Of a stretch of 64,000 nucleotides of DNA, positions 35,832 to 45,259 are shown in pieces. This stretch comes from Aquimarina sp. Aq107 (GTDB taxonomy: Bacteria; Bacteroidota; Bacteroidia; Flavobacteriales; Flavobacteriaceae): positions 2,382,501 to 2,446,500 of the forward strand of contig NZ_OX030782.1 in the NCBI RefSeq assembly GCF_943733665.1, given 5' to 3'. A program made the translations under genes and the position numbers. Under the pieces are notes generated by a model. It ran no database searches. It was not told the DNA's origin and saw nothing but the letters and a program-made list of their open reading frames with translations. Every line of letters starts with the position of its first letter. Positions within the stretch are counted from its first letter, which is position 1.

Positions 35832-37388
35832 TTATTTTATTGTTGCTATACAAGCTTCGGCGCATTTTTCTCCATCAATAGCTGCAGAAATAATTCCTCC
35901 AGCATAACCAGCACCTTCGCCACAAGGATATAACCCCTTTATTTGTGTATGCTCCAATGTTTTTCTATCTCTAGGAACTCGTACCGGCGAAGATGTTCTT
36001 GATTCCGGAGCGTGAACCACTGCTTCATTAGTCAGATACCCTCTCATGCTTTTATCAAATGCCTTAAATCCTTCTTGTAGTGTTTTATGAATGAATTTTG
36101 GAAAAACCTCTCCCATATCTATCGAACTCAAACCAGGTTTATAGGAAGTTTCTGGTAAATCTACAGATACTTTTCTATTGGTCAAATCCACTAACCGCTG
36201 TGCAGGAACTCTTTGAGTCTCTCCAGCTAAATGCCAAGAGCGTTGCTCAATACTTTTCTGAAAATACATCCCTGATAACGGTCCATACTTCGAAAAATCT
36301 TTAAAATCTTCTAGACGAAGCTCCACTACAATACCACTATTAGAAGTTGGTTGATCTCTTTTAGAAGGTGACCATCCATTGGTAACTACTTCTCCTGGGC
36401 TTGTTGCACATGGAGCAATAACTCCTCCTGGACACATACAAAAAGAATACATTCCTCTACCATCAACCTGTTTTACTATGCTGTATGGTGATGGAGGAAG
36501 ATAAGGTCCTCTAACCTCACATTTATATTGTATCTGATCAATTAATTGCTGAGAATGTTCTACTCTAACTCCTAGAGCAAAAGGTTTTGCCTCTATTTCA
36601 ATCTCTTTCTTGTACAATAATTCAAAAATATCTCTAGCAGAATGTCCGGTAGCTAAAATAACTTTATTCGTTTTTATGCGGTCTCCATTTTGTAGAATTA
36701 CAGAATCGATTTCATTATTTTTAATATCAAAATCGGTTACCCTAGTCTCAAAATGTACTTCGCCCCCATTTTCTCTTATTTTTTGTCTAATGGCCGCAAT
36801 AATTGCAGGTAATTTATTAGTTCCAATATGAGGGTGTGCTTCTACCAAAATTTGATCTGTAGCTCCAAAACCTACTAATAACTGAAGAATTCGATTTACA
36901 TCTCCCCTTTTTTTAGAACGTGTATATAATTTACCATCACTATAAGTTCCTGCTCCTCCTTCTCCGAAACAGTAATTAGAATCTTCATTAACAATATGAT
37001 CTCTATTTATAGCTTTGAGATCTCTTCTTCTTTCGCGAACATCTTTTCCTCTTTCTAATACAATCGGCTTATACCCAAGTTCAACACATCGTAATGCTGC
37101 AAATAAACCTGCAGGACCTGCACCAATAATTACTACCTCACTAGCATTAGAAACATCCGGATAATCAGGTAACTTAATTGGTATTTCCTCAAAGTCCTCT
37201 TGTACAAATACTTTTATTTTCAAATTTACTTTGATCGCCTTTTGACGCGCATCAATAGAACGTTTTAAAACTTGTATGTGTCTAATCTCATCAATAGAAA
37301 TTCCATTCTTTCTAGACACCATGATCTTTAAACGGTCTGGATCTGCAGCTATTTCTGGTGATACTTGTATGCTAAATTCGTATTGCAA
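35832..37388 (-). CDS. FAD-dependent dehydrogenase (COG2509 type)
   Basis: The 518-residue protein begins with a small alpha/beta domain (RLKIMVSRKNGISIDEIRHI). The FAD-binding motif VVIIGAGPAGLFAALRCVELG and the LERGKDVRERRRDL segment follow. NYCFGEGGAGTYSDGKLYTR and PCGEGAGYAGGIISAAIDG are signatures of the uncharacterised FAD-dependent COG2509 family. There is no signal peptide, so it is cytoplasmic. The substrate is unknown. It is convergent with the histidine kinase, with only 7 bp between the stops. Confidence 0.88.
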   Translation of the reverse strand: MQYEFSIQVSPEIAADPDRLKIMVSRKNGISIDEIRHIQVLKRSIDARQKAIKVNLKIKVFVQEDFEEIPIKLPDYPDVSNASEVVIIGAGPAGLFAALRCVELGYKPIVLERGKDVRERRRDLKAINRDHIVNEDSNYCFGEGGAGTYSDGKLYTRSKKRGDVNRILQLLVGFGATDQILVEAHPHIGTNKLPAIIAAIRQKIRENGGEVHFETRVTDFDIKNNEIDSVILQNGDRIKTNKVILATGHSARDIFELLYKKEIEIEAKPFALGVRVEHSQQLIDQIQYKCEVRGPYLPPSPYSIVKQVDGRGMYSFCMCPGGVIAPCATSPGEVVTNGWSPSKRDQPTSNSGIVVELRLEDFKDFSKYGPLSGMYFQKSIEQRSWHLAGETQRVPAQRLVDLTNRKVSVDLPETSYKPGLSSIDMGEVFPKFIHKTLQEGFKAFDKSMRGYLTNEAVVHAPESRTSSPVRVPRDRKTLEHTQIKGLYPCGEGAGYAGGIISAAIDGEKCAEACIATIK

Positions 37389-37441
37389 AGGATATATATT
37401 CTAAAATTTTCACGAAGATACAATGTTACCTATAAACAACT

Positions 37442-38170
37442 CTATTTGTTACGAACATAAATCAGTTTAAACTTTCCGCTAATATGCTCGCGTTCATCTA
37501 TTTCAAATTGCTTAAGCGAATTAAACAAAGGGGTTAGTTTTGCAAACCCAAAATTTCTAGAATCAAAATTAGGCTGTTTCTTTAGAATTAATGAACCTAC
37601 ATCTCCCAAAAAAGCCCAACCATCTTCACTCGCAGCGTCTTCTACTGAATTCCTCAATAATCTAATTGTTTTTGAAGTGATTTTATCTAAATTAGATTTA
37701 TCAGACTTTTCTTTACCATCTTTTTTCTCAGTATCTTTTTTCAAAATTTCTAAATAAATAAACTTATCACAAGCTACTATAAAAGGATCCGGAGTTTTCT
37801 TTTCTCCAATTCCATACACAACAACACCGGCTTCTCGCAGTCTCATTGCTAATTTAGTAAAATCACTATCCGAAGACACCAAACAAAAACCATTCACTTT
37901 TTCTGAATATAAAATATCCATTGCATCTATAATCATGGCAGAATCCGTGGCATTCTTTCCTGTAGTATAACTATATTGCTGTATCGGATTTATTGCATTT
38001 TCTAACAAAATATTTTTCCATTTTGCTAGGTATGGTTTTGTCCAATCACCATAAATACGTTTAATAGTAGGAGTTCCATACTTGGTAATCTCCTCCATCA
38101 TTTCTTTTATATACTTGGCAGGTATATTATCCCCATCGATTAGGACCGCCAATTTTGTATCTTTCATCAT
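37442..38170 (-). CDS. NYN-domain protein with C-terminal OST-HTH/LOTUS domain
   Basis: The 242-residue protein has an N-terminal NYN/PIN-like nuclease fold with acidic residues in AVLIDGDNIPAKY, DSAMIIDAMDILY and VSSDSDFTKLAMRLRE. This is the LabA/DUF88 type, a putative RNA-processing nuclease. A Lys/Asp-rich linker leads to a C-terminal winged helix (about 165-240, SEDGWAFLGDVGSLILKKQPNF), the OST-HTH/LOTUS plan that binds RNA. The start is taken at ATG 38170, as the eight residues before it are not conserved-looking. It is divergent from the DUF2071 gene. Confidence 0.87.
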   Translation of the reverse strand: MMKDTKLAVLIDGDNIPAKYIKEMMEEITKYGTPTIKRIYGDWTKPYLAKWKNILLENAINPIQQYSYTTGKNATDSAMIIDAMDILYSEKVNGFCLVSSDSDFTKLAMRLREAGVVVYGIGEKKTPDPFIVACDKFIYLEILKKDTEKKDGKEKSDKSNLDKITSKTIRLLRNSVEDAASEDGWAFLGDVGSLILKKQPNFDSRNFGFAKLTPLFNSLKQFEIDEREHISGKFKLIYVRNK

Positions 38171-38224
38171 GGTTTTAAAGGTACACAAATACAATAGCTA
38201 AAAAAAGAATTCAATAGTAATCTA

Positions 38225-38959
38225 ATGTGCATTAAAGAAATACTAAAAAACACACAACATAGACCTTGGGAACTGCCGTCTGATAATTGGAGATTTTATC
38301 AAGAATGGAATAGAGCAATATTCTTACATTGGAAAGTTGACTATGACGAATTAAGAAAACTTGTTCCTAAAGAATTGGAGATAGATTTATACAATGGAGA
38401 ACCATGGGTATCATTAGTTGCATTTTCTATGGAAAAAATCAGACCTAAATTTCTTCCCTACTTTACTCCTATTTCTAATTTTGATGAAATCAACATTCGC
38501 ACTTACATAAAATCTGGAAAAAAGACCGGAGTTTATTTCTTAAGCATTGAAGGAGGAAAAATAATTTCTTGCAGTATTGCTAAAGCCATCTCGGAACTTC
38601 CTTATAGATATTCTAAAATCAAAAGAGACTCCAATAGCTATACATCTAAAAATAAAAAGTATAAAGATTCTCTAAAAATTAAATTTACAGTAGGTAAAGA
38701 ACTAAACAATAAGTCCAAACTTGACCTTTGGTTAACTGAGCGATATGCTCTTTTTCAGGATGTAAAGAATACAATCAACGAATATGAAATACATCATCCA
38801 GAATGGTGCATAAACGGTATTGACATCAACAATTTAGAAATTAATTATACTCGTTTTAATAATTTATTAAAAGGAATCCCTCACAAGACAAGTTATTCTA
38901 AAGGTGTTCGAGTAATCGCTTGGGGAATGAATAAAAAGAAAAAGGTCTATTATCCATAA
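38225..38959 (+). CDS. DUF2071 (YqjF-like) protein
   Basis: The 244-residue soluble protein has the motifs NWRFYQEWNRAIFLHWKV, LVPKELEIDLYNGEPWVSLVAF and NFDEINIRTYI, which define DUF2071/YqjF, an acetoacetate decarboxylase-like fold. The rest is the usual beta-rich half. Activity is unknown for the family. It stands alone between the NYN gene and a barrel gene. Confidence 0.8.
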   Translation: MCIKEILKNTQHRPWELPSDNWRFYQEWNRAIFLHWKVDYDELRKLVPKELEIDLYNGEPWVSLVAFSMEKIRPKFLPYFTPISNFDEINIRTYIKSGKKTGVYFLSIEGGKIISCSIAKAISELPYRYSKIKRDSNSYTSKNKKYKDSLKIKFTVGKELNNKSKLDLWLTERYALFQDVKNTINEYEIHHPEWCINGIDINNLEINYTRFNNLLKGIPHKTSYSKGVRVIAWGMNKKKKVYYP

Positions 38960-39109
38960 AATTATCTAAAAAAATGTATTTTGCCCATAAAAATAAATAC
39001 TTCGTCGATACTATATATTATTGAGGTAAGAGGAATATGATAAGAAAAAATAGCTCTACACCGCTAGTCTCATTAAAAAAACTTTAACTTTTATTAATAT
39101 TTAAGTTTC

Positions 39110-39117
39110 TATATTTG
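39110..39117 (+). promoter_or_regulatory. -7 box of the small barrel gene
   Basis: TATATTTG is an exact match to TAnnTTTG, 26 bp before the ATG at 39143. Confidence 0.45.
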
Positions 39118-39142
39118 ATTTAAACAAACAATCAATATACCC

Positions 39143-39652
39143 ATGAAAAAACTATTTTTTTTAGCCATTGCGCTTATCGGTTTTACCACAGTTTCAAATG
39201 CCCAAAGCTTAAAATTTGGTGTTAAAGGAGGTGTGAATTTCGCTAATATAGATTCTCGATTTGACACTGATGCCAGAACTGGTTTTCATCTAGGAGCGGT
39301 AGCAACAATAGGTTTACCAGGTAAATTTGCTATTCAACCAGAAGTTTTATATTCTGCTCAAGGTACTGATGATTTAAAGGTGGACTACATCAACGTTCCT
39401 ATTTTAGTGAAATATAAATTCTTAAAGTTTCTTAGTTTCGAGGCTGGTCCACAATTTGGTGTTGTTGTAAATGATGATTATGAAGTTGGTGAGCCAGAAA
39501 GCTTTGATGTAAGTGTTGCTGCTGGAGCTGGCGTAACCTTTGGAAAATTCTTTGCACAAGCAAGATATAATCATGGTCTTACAGACGTTGATGATGCTAT
39601 TAGTAGTCAAAATAGAACTTTTCAACTCTCTGTAGGATATTATATTTTTTAA
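39143..39652 (+). CDS. Porin-family outer-membrane beta-barrel protein
   Basis: The 169-residue protein has a signal peptide (MKKLFFLAIALIGFTTVSNAQ). An eight-stranded barrel follows, including LKFGVKGGVNFANID, FHLGAVATIGLPGKFAIQPEVLY, VPILVKYKFL and FQLSVGYYIF at the C-terminus, of the PorT/OMP_b-brl_2 type. The family is abundant in Bacteroidetes and its role is usually unknown. It is monocistronic, ending in a strong shared hairpin. Confidence 0.82.
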   Translation: MKKLFFLAIALIGFTTVSNAQSLKFGVKGGVNFANIDSRFDTDARTGFHLGAVATIGLPGKFAIQPEVLYSAQGTDDLKVDYINVPILVKYKFLKFLSFEAGPQFGVVVNDDYEVGEPESFDVSVAAGAGVTFGKFFAQARYNHGLTDVDDAISSQNRTFQLSVGYYIF

Positions 39653-39675
39653 TAAAAAACAGCTATAAACCTTAT

Positions 39676-39708
39676 AAAAAGGCGGAAGTTAAACTTCCGC
39701 CTTTTTTT
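39676..39708. terminator. Bidirectional terminator
   Basis: AAAAGGCGGAAGTT pairs with AACTTCCGCCTTTT, with A- and T-runs at both ends. It lies between the convergent barrel and helicase genes and overlaps the helicase stop. Confidence 0.85.
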
Positions 39709-40942
39709 ATGATCTATTTTTTCTTCGTCGATTATAGTTTCTGTTATTCCGTTTAGGTTTAGAAGAATTTTGATTTTTCTTTGGTGGCGCTGCATTATAA
39801 TCAAAAACAAAACTAGGCTCAAAACCTTCTATAACTTCTTTAGGTAGCGTTAATCCTAATAATTTCTCTATTCCTTTTATATAAGCTACTTCTTCTTGAG
39901 ATACTAAGGAAATTGCTTCTCCACTAGCTCCTGCCCTACCTGTACGACCAATTCTATGAACGTAGTCTTCAGAAATGTTCGGTAATTCATAATTAATCAC
40001 ATGTGGTAACAAAGGGATATCAAGTCCACGTGCTGCTATATCGGTTGCTACTAAAACTCTGATTTTATTTTGTTTAAAACCACTCAATGCTTTCGTTCTT
40101 GCTCCCTGACTCTTATTCCCATGAATTGCAGCAGATGTAATTCCATTTTTAGACAACTTTTCGCTTAAGCGATTTGCTCCATGTTTTGTTCGCGTAAAAA
40201 TCAATACTTGCTTCCAATTCCCTTCGGATATCAACTTAATAACTACAGAAGATTTCTTCGCTTTATCAACTTTGTACATCTTTTGATCCACCTTCTCAGC
40301 GGTGGTATTTTCTGGAGCAGCTTCTACAGAAACAGGTTGATACAAAATCCCATTAGCTAACTTTTTAATTTCTTTAGAAAATGTTGCAGAAAATAACAAG
40401 TTTTGTCTTTTCTTAGGTAATAATGCTAGTATTTTATTAATATCTCTCTGAAATCCCATATCCAGCATTCGATCTGCTTCATCTAATACTAATATCTCAA
40501 CCTTAGAAAGGGATAGAGCTCTTCGTTCGTGTAAATCCAACAAACGACCAGGAGTAGCAACCAAAACATCCACTCCGTTTCTTAACGCCTTTATCTGAGG
40601 ATTAGCGTTTACACCTCCAAAAACAACCATAGATCTAAGATCTGTATATGTACTATAGGCTTTTACGTTGTCCAATATTTGTGCCGCTAATTCTCTTGTA
40701 GGAGTTAAAATAAGTGCACGGATCGGTCTTTTTCTAAATGGTTTATTATGAGCTAATAATTGAAGGATTGGTAATGTAAAACCCGCTGTTTTACCTGTCC
40801 CAGTCTGAGCAGATGCTAAAACATCTTTTCCTTCTAAAATTGGTGGTATTGCTTTTTCTTGAATTGGTGAAGGTACTGTATACCCTTTTTTGTCGATTGC
40901 TTTTAATAAAGCATCGGATAATCCTAATGATTCAAATGACAT
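39707..40942 (-). CDS. DEAD-box RNA helicase, RhlE type
   Basis: The 411-residue helicase has the Q motif [22 protein letters not shown], Walker [14 protein letters not shown] in [16 protein letters not shown] in LFSATF and [10 protein letters not shown]. The C-terminal tail is basic and Asn/Arg-rich ([21 protein letters not shown]), for RNA binding. The plan fits RhlE, which remodels rRNA precursors during ribosome assembly and in the cold. It is a single-gene unit. Confidence 0.93.
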   Translation of the reverse strand: MSFESLGLSDALLKAIDKKGYTVPSPIQEKAIPPILEGKDVLASAQTGTGKTAGFTLPILQLLAHNKPFRKRPIRALILTPTRELAAQILDNVKAYSTYTDLRSMVVFGGVNANPQIKALRNGVDVLVATPGRLLDLHERRALSLSKVEILVLDEADRMLDMGFQRDINKILALLPKKRQNLLFSATFSKEIKKLANGILYQPVSVEAAPENTTAEKVDQKMYKVDKAKKSSVVIKLISEGNWKQVLIFTRTKHGANRLSEKLSKNGITSAAIHGNKSQGARTKALSGFKQNKIRVLVATDIAARGLDIPLLPHVINYELPNISEDYVHRIGRTGRAGASGEAISLVSQEEVAYIKGIEKLLGLTLPKEVIEGFEPSFVFDYNAAPPKKNQNSSKPKRNNRNYNRRRKNRS

Positions 40943-41154
40943 ATAAATTGTTTAAGAAACAACAATCTACTACATAATGCCATTTCTGAATATAGCGGCA
41001 AAGGTACGTTTAATTTTAGTATATTATTTCACTTCGGGTTTTCATATTTTGTAAATACCTAAAATGCAGGATATTTCTAAAAATAGTATCTAAATTAGTG
41101 AAATCTTACCCTAAAAATTCGTTAAGTCTAAACCTTCAATATCAAATCTTATAG

Positions 41155-41162
41155 TATATTTG
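41155..41162 (+). promoter_or_regulatory. -7 box of the batA-like gene
   Basis: TATATTTG is an exact TAnnTTTG match 18 bp before the ATG at 41180. Confidence 0.45.
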
Positions 41163-41179
41163 ACAAACAATAATCAAGA

Positions 41180-43105
41180 ATGCAATTTAAACACCCAGAA
41201 TTTCTTTATGCTTTATTTGCTCTTCTTATTCCTATTATTGTTCATTTATTTCAATTAAGACGTTTTCAAAAAGTACCTTTTACCAATGTACAATTTCTAA
41301 AAGCAGTTACCATTCAGACTCGTAAGAGTTCACAAATTAAAAAATGGTTAACCCTATTAGCTAGGTTATTAGCATTTGCAGCACTTATTATTGCTTTTGC
41401 TCAACCATTTTTAGCTTCAGAAGAAATCGTTGGAAAAAAAAGTGAAACTGTTATTTATCTCGACAATTCTTTTAGTATGCAAGCCAAAGGTTCTAAAGGT
41501 CCATTGCTGCAGAGAGCGATTCAGGAATTGCTTAGCTCTTTACCAGAAGATGAAGTTGTTTCCATATTTACGAATACAGAAACTTTTAAAGAGGTTACCA
41601 AAAAAGATATTCGAAATGACTTACTTCAACTAGAATATACTTCGAATCAGATAGCATATAGTGCTGCGTACTTAAAAGGAAAACAGCTTTTAGGTAATTC
41701 TCCAGAAACTATAAAACGTATCATTATGGTTTCAGATTTTCAACAAAAGGATGAAGCTTTTGACATACCTACTGACTCAGAAACCAAAACAAATCTTATA
41801 AAACTAACACCTGTAACTCGCCAGAATATTGCTATTGATAGTCTTTCTCTGAGTAGAGATGAGAATAATGAAATGGTTTTAAATGTTTTATTAAGTAATA
41901 CTGATGCTCGTGCTGATAATATTTCTGTTGCTTTTTATAATGGAGAAAAATTAATTGCTAAAACAACCGCTTCTATTCCTAAAAACAGTAAAACTTCTAC
42001 TCAATTTAGAGTTGATGAGAATACTAAAATTAATGGACGTATTGTTATAGAAGATCCTGCCTTAAACTTTGATAATTATCGATATTTTACCATTAATACT
42101 CCCGAAAAAATAAAAGTTGTAGCTATTAATGAAACTAACGATAATTTTATAAAAAATATTTACACATCAGATGAGTTTTTATTGATTAGTGCCAAAATAG
42201 ATGAGTTAAACTATAATGATATTGGTAATGCTAATCTTGTACTAATTAATGAGATTAGGCAAATTCCTGTTTCACTAATTAATGCTCTTAAATCTTTTAA
42301 AGATCAAGGAGGTACTATTTGTTTTATTCCTGCGACGGATGGAAATCTTGCATCATACCAACAATTTATAAATAGTTTTTCTTCGGAAAGTTTAATAGCA
42401 AAAAGTGTTCAAGAAAAGAAAATAACAGGAATTAATTTTTCTCATCCTTTATACAAAGGTGTTTTTGATAAAAGAATTACCAATTTTCAGTACCCAAAGG
42501 TAAATTCCTTTTATCAAACAACTGCTAATAATACTATCTTATCTTTTGAGGATAGTAGCCCGTTTTTGTATGTAACAAAATCCATGTATGTATTTACTGC
42601 GCCTATTAATAACGAGAACTCTAATTTTAAGAATTCTCCATTAATTGTTCCCACTTTATACAACATTGGAAAACAAAGTCTAAAACTATCTGATATTTCT
42701 TATAACATAGGACAAATAAACACCTATGATATCCCTATTTCATTAGGGCAAGATGGAATTTTATCGTTAGAATCAAATGAAGAAAGTAGTATTCCATTGC
42801 AGCAAAGTTTTGCCACCAAAGTTAGAATTACAACAGACGAGGTTCCTTCTAAAGCAGGAATTTATGCTCTTAAGGACAAAGAAAAATTGATTCAACATGT
42901 GGGTTATAATTACAATACTTTAGAAAGTGATTTACAATACTATAACCTCTCTACAACAAAAGAATATGAGGTAAGCGATTCTGTAACCACTTTGTTCGAG
43001 CAAATAAAAGAAGAAACTAGTATTCACGAACTTTGGAAATGGTTTATTATTTTTGCTTTGATTTTCTTATTAATTGAAATCTTATTATTAAAATATCTCA
43101 AATGA
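41180..43105 (+). CDS. BatA-type membrane protein with von Willebrand A-like domain
   Basis: The 641-residue protein begins with the BatA N-terminal domain (PF07584 type): FLYALFALLIPIIVHLFQLRRF and a second helix, ARLLAFAALIIAFAQPFL. A vWA-like domain follows with VIYLDNSFSMQAKGSKGP, the MIDAS-like DNSFS motif. A long periplasmic region comes next, and a C-terminal helix (WFIIFALIFLLIEILLL) closes it. In other bacteria BatA belongs to aerotolerance or MoxR-linked operons, but no MoxR ATPase is near here. Its stop overlaps the next start as ATGA, so the two are translationally coupled. Confidence 0.85.
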   Translation: MQFKHPEFLYALFALLIPIIVHLFQLRRFQKVPFTNVQFLKAVTIQTRKSSQIKKWLTLLARLLAFAALIIAFAQPFLASEEIVGKKSETVIYLDNSFSMQAKGSKGPLLQRAIQELLSSLPEDEVVSIFTNTETFKEVTKKDIRNDLLQLEYTSNQIAYSAAYLKGKQLLGNSPETIKRIIMVSDFQQKDEAFDIPTDSETKTNLIKLTPVTRQNIAIDSLSLSRDENNEMVLNVLLSNTDARADNISVAFYNGEKLIAKTTASIPKNSKTSTQFRVDENTKINGRIVIEDPALNFDNYRYFTINTPEKIKVVAINETNDNFIKNIYTSDEFLLISAKIDELNYNDIGNANLVLINEIRQIPVSLINALKSFKDQGGTICFIPATDGNLASYQQFINSFSSESLIAKSVQEKKITGINFSHPLYKGVFDKRITNFQYPKVNSFYQTTANNTILSFEDSSPFLYVTKSMYVFTAPINNENSNFKNSPLIVPTLYNIGKQSLKLSDISYNIGQINTYDIPISLGQDGILSLESNEESSIPLQQSFATKVRITTDEVPSKAGIYALKDKEKLIQHVGYNYNTLESDLQYYNLSTTKEYEVSDSVTTLFEQIKEETSIHELWKWFIIFALIFLLIEILLLKYLK

Positions 43106-44355
43106 ATTTCTTATTAAAGGCAGCTACTATTTTTGATCCATCATCGCCCTTTCATAATCAAACAGTAGATATTCTTATCGAAAATGGAATCATTAAAGAT
43201 ATCGATTCGTTAATCGAAATAACAGAAAACGTAGAGGAAATTAAACTAGATACATTACATGTTTCTCAAGGATGGTTTGATAGTAGCGTAAGTTTTGGAG
43301 AACCGGGATATGAAGAACGAGAAACAATAACTAATGGACTTGAAGTGGCTGCTAAAAGTGGTTTTACGAGTATTGGATTAAACCCAAACACGCTTCCTAT
43401 AATCGATACCAGTGCTTCTGTAGGTTTTCTGAAAGGAAAATCTCTACAAAACGCGGTAGACCTCTACCCCATAGGTTCTCTTACGACAAAATCAGAAGGT
43501 ATTGACATGGCAGAGCTTTATGATATGAAACAAGCTGGAGCTATTGCTTTTGGAGATTATAAAAAACCTATCAAAAACCCAAACCTATTAAAGATTGCAT
43601 TATTATATGCACAAAATTTTGACGGTATGGTCCTTTCCTTTCCACAAGATACTAGTATTGCCGGAAAAGGTATGGTACACGAAGAAAAACAAAGCACATT
43701 ACTTGGACTTAAAGGTATTCCTGCTTTGGCAGAAGAATTGCAGATATCCAGAGACCTTTTCCTTTTAGAATATACTGGAGGAAAATTACATATACCGACA
43801 ATTTCGACTGCAAAATCGGTTCAATTAATTAGAGAAGCAAAATCAAATAAATTAAATGTAACTTGTAGTGTTTCTGTTCATCATCTATCTCTTACTGATA
43901 AAGAATTAACAAGTTTTGACACAAATTACAAGGTACTGCCACCGTTAAGAACAAAAAAAGATGCAGATGCTTTAATTGAAGGAGTTAAAGACGGAACTAT
44001 AGATATGGTTACAAGTGATCATCAACCAATAGATGTAGAAAATAAAAAAGTAGAATTTGATAATGCTATGTATGGAACAATAGGTTTAGAAAGTACTTTC
44101 GGAATTCTAAATAATATACTAGATATCAATCATACCATATCACTACTTACCAAAGGAAAATCAATATTCGGAATTGAAACAGATTCCATAGATAAGGGAA
44201 ATAAAGCTAACTTGTCATTATTTACCTCAAAAGGAAATTCTATATTCAAAGAAGAACACATACGATCTACTTCTAAAAATAGCGCATTTTTAGAAAAAGC
44301 TATGAAAGGTGATACTTATGGAATTATTTCTAATGGACAAATAGTATTAAAATAA
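43102..44355 (+). CDS. Dihydroorotase homologue lacking metal ligands
   Basis: The 417-residue protein has the class I dihydroorotase fold, with NPNT (about 95-98), the HHL motif (260-262) and SDHQP (305-309). The canonical metal motif DLHVHFREPG is here DSSVSFGEPG, so both His (positions 62 and 64) are Ser and the substrate Arg66 is Gly. The later metal His of the HVST motif is Thr233, and the His of the DHAPH motif is Ile310. It is therefore probably inactive as a dihydroorotase, like the non-catalytic PyrC' partner of aspartate transcarbamoylase (known in Pseudomonas). It is coupled to batA by a 4-bp overlap and followed closely by a DUF4870-like gene. Confidence 0.85.
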   Translation: MNFLLKAATIFDPSSPFHNQTVDILIENGIIKDIDSLIEITENVEEIKLDTLHVSQGWFDSSVSFGEPGYEERETITNGLEVAAKSGFTSIGLNPNTLPIIDTSASVGFLKGKSLQNAVDLYPIGSLTTKSEGIDMAELYDMKQAGAIAFGDYKKPIKNPNLLKIALLYAQNFDGMVLSFPQDTSIAGKGMVHEEKQSTLLGLKGIPALAEELQISRDLFLLEYTGGKLHIPTISTAKSVQLIREAKSNKLNVTCSVSVHHLSLTDKELTSFDTNYKVLPPLRTKKDADALIEGVKDGTIDMVTSDHQPIDVENKKVEFDNAMYGTIGLESTFGILNNILDINHTISLLTKGKSIFGIETDSIDKGNKANLSLFTSKGNSIFKEEHIRSTSKNSAFLEKAMKGDTYGIISNGQIVLK

Positions 44356-44368
44356 ACACTTAATTCTC

Positions 44369-44698
44369 ATGCAATCAGATTACGAAAAACAAGGTAAAAC
44401 TGCAGCTATCATATCATATATAACTATAATAGGTACTATTATAGCGCTCTTTATGAATCAAGATAACAAAAACAAATTTGCTACTTTTCATATCAGACAA
44501 GCTTTAGGAATTAATATAGGTTTTTATCTGTTAGGAGCATTAGTAAGTATGTTCGATTCTTGGATAATTTCCTCTTCCTTTTACATTTTTATCTTCGTAC
44601 TTTGGGTTTTTGGTTTAATAACCGCCATTAGAGAAGAACAAAAAACTGTTCCGATTGTAGGCCCCTACTTTCAAGAATGGTTTACATTCGTGAAATAA
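44369..44698 (+). CDS. Small membrane protein, DUF4870/Tic20-like
   Basis: The 109-residue protein has three to four helices: KTAAIISYITIIGTIIALFM, FHIRQALGINIGFYLLGALVSMF and FYIFIFVLWVFGLITAI. FATFHIRQALGI is characteristic of DUF4870-type membrane proteins. It has no known function in Bacteroidetes. It lies 13 bp after the dihydroorotase homologue and so probably belongs to that transcript. Confidence 0.75.
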   Translation: MQSDYEKQGKTAAIISYITIIGTIIALFMNQDNKNKFATFHIRQALGINIGFYLLGALVSMFDSWIISSSFYIFIFVLWVFGLITAIREEQKTVPIVGPYFQEWFTFVK

Positions 44699-44716
44699 AT
44701 AACACTATACAATTAT

Positions 44717-45067
44717 TTATTCTATAAGAAATTTAGTGAGTTTTAAATCGGGAGAAAGCTTTATAACTAGTATTACAGAATCACTATCTGATTGTACTAA
44801 ATATCTATATCCCTCATCTTGGTCCATTAAATCAAATTCTGAAAATTTACCTTGACTATCCATATTTTTTGTAATAAACTCCTTTACTTTATCTAAAGTA
44901 AAAGAGGCTTGTAAGTCAGTAGAAAATTGATCAAAAATTTTCTGTGAATCATTAGCGTTATACGAGGCAACGATAGTCTTCATTGTACTTTCATAATCAA
45001 CATCTGTCTGGGCCACACCTATATGTAAACAAAAGAACAGACTAAAAAAGATTATTTTTCTCATCAT
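44717..45067 (-). CDS. Small secreted protein, paralogue of 47566-47919
   Basis: The 116-residue protein has a signal peptide (MMRKIIFFSLFFCLHIGVAQ) and a small alpha/beta domain. FSTDLQASFTLDKVKEFIT is almost the same as FSPDLQSSFTLDKVKSFIT in the gene at 47566. The fold looks like a DUF3887-type or cystatin-like unit (low certainty). It ends the minus-strand group of secreted genes that also contains a porin and the P-box protein. The longer frame to 45121 would hide the signal peptide. Confidence 0.7.
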   Translation of the reverse strand: MMRKIIFFSLFFCLHIGVAQTDVDYESTMKTIVASYNANDSQKIFDQFSTDLQASFTLDKVKEFITKNMDSQGKFSEFDLMDQDEGYRYLVQSDSDSVILVIKLSPDLKLTKFLIE

Positions 45068-45205
45068 TAAATTTATTTTAAGGAGCTTAAATTTAGGGAA
45101 TATTCCACTAATAATTATCAAAATTAAGTATTAATACGTATTTAAGTAATAAGAATTATGTAATTATCAGTATTGTAAATTAAGAATTTTAAAATAATAC
45201 ATTAA

Positions 45206-45235
45206 AAAACCTGCGAAACTGATTTCGCAGGTTTT
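45206..45235 (-). terminator. Terminator after the porin gene
   Basis: AAAACCTGCGAAA pairs with TTTCGCAGGTTTT around a CTGA loop (13 bp), with a short A-run on the left. Confidence 0.8.
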
Positions 45236-45259
45236 GAATTATGGTATTGTTATTATATG

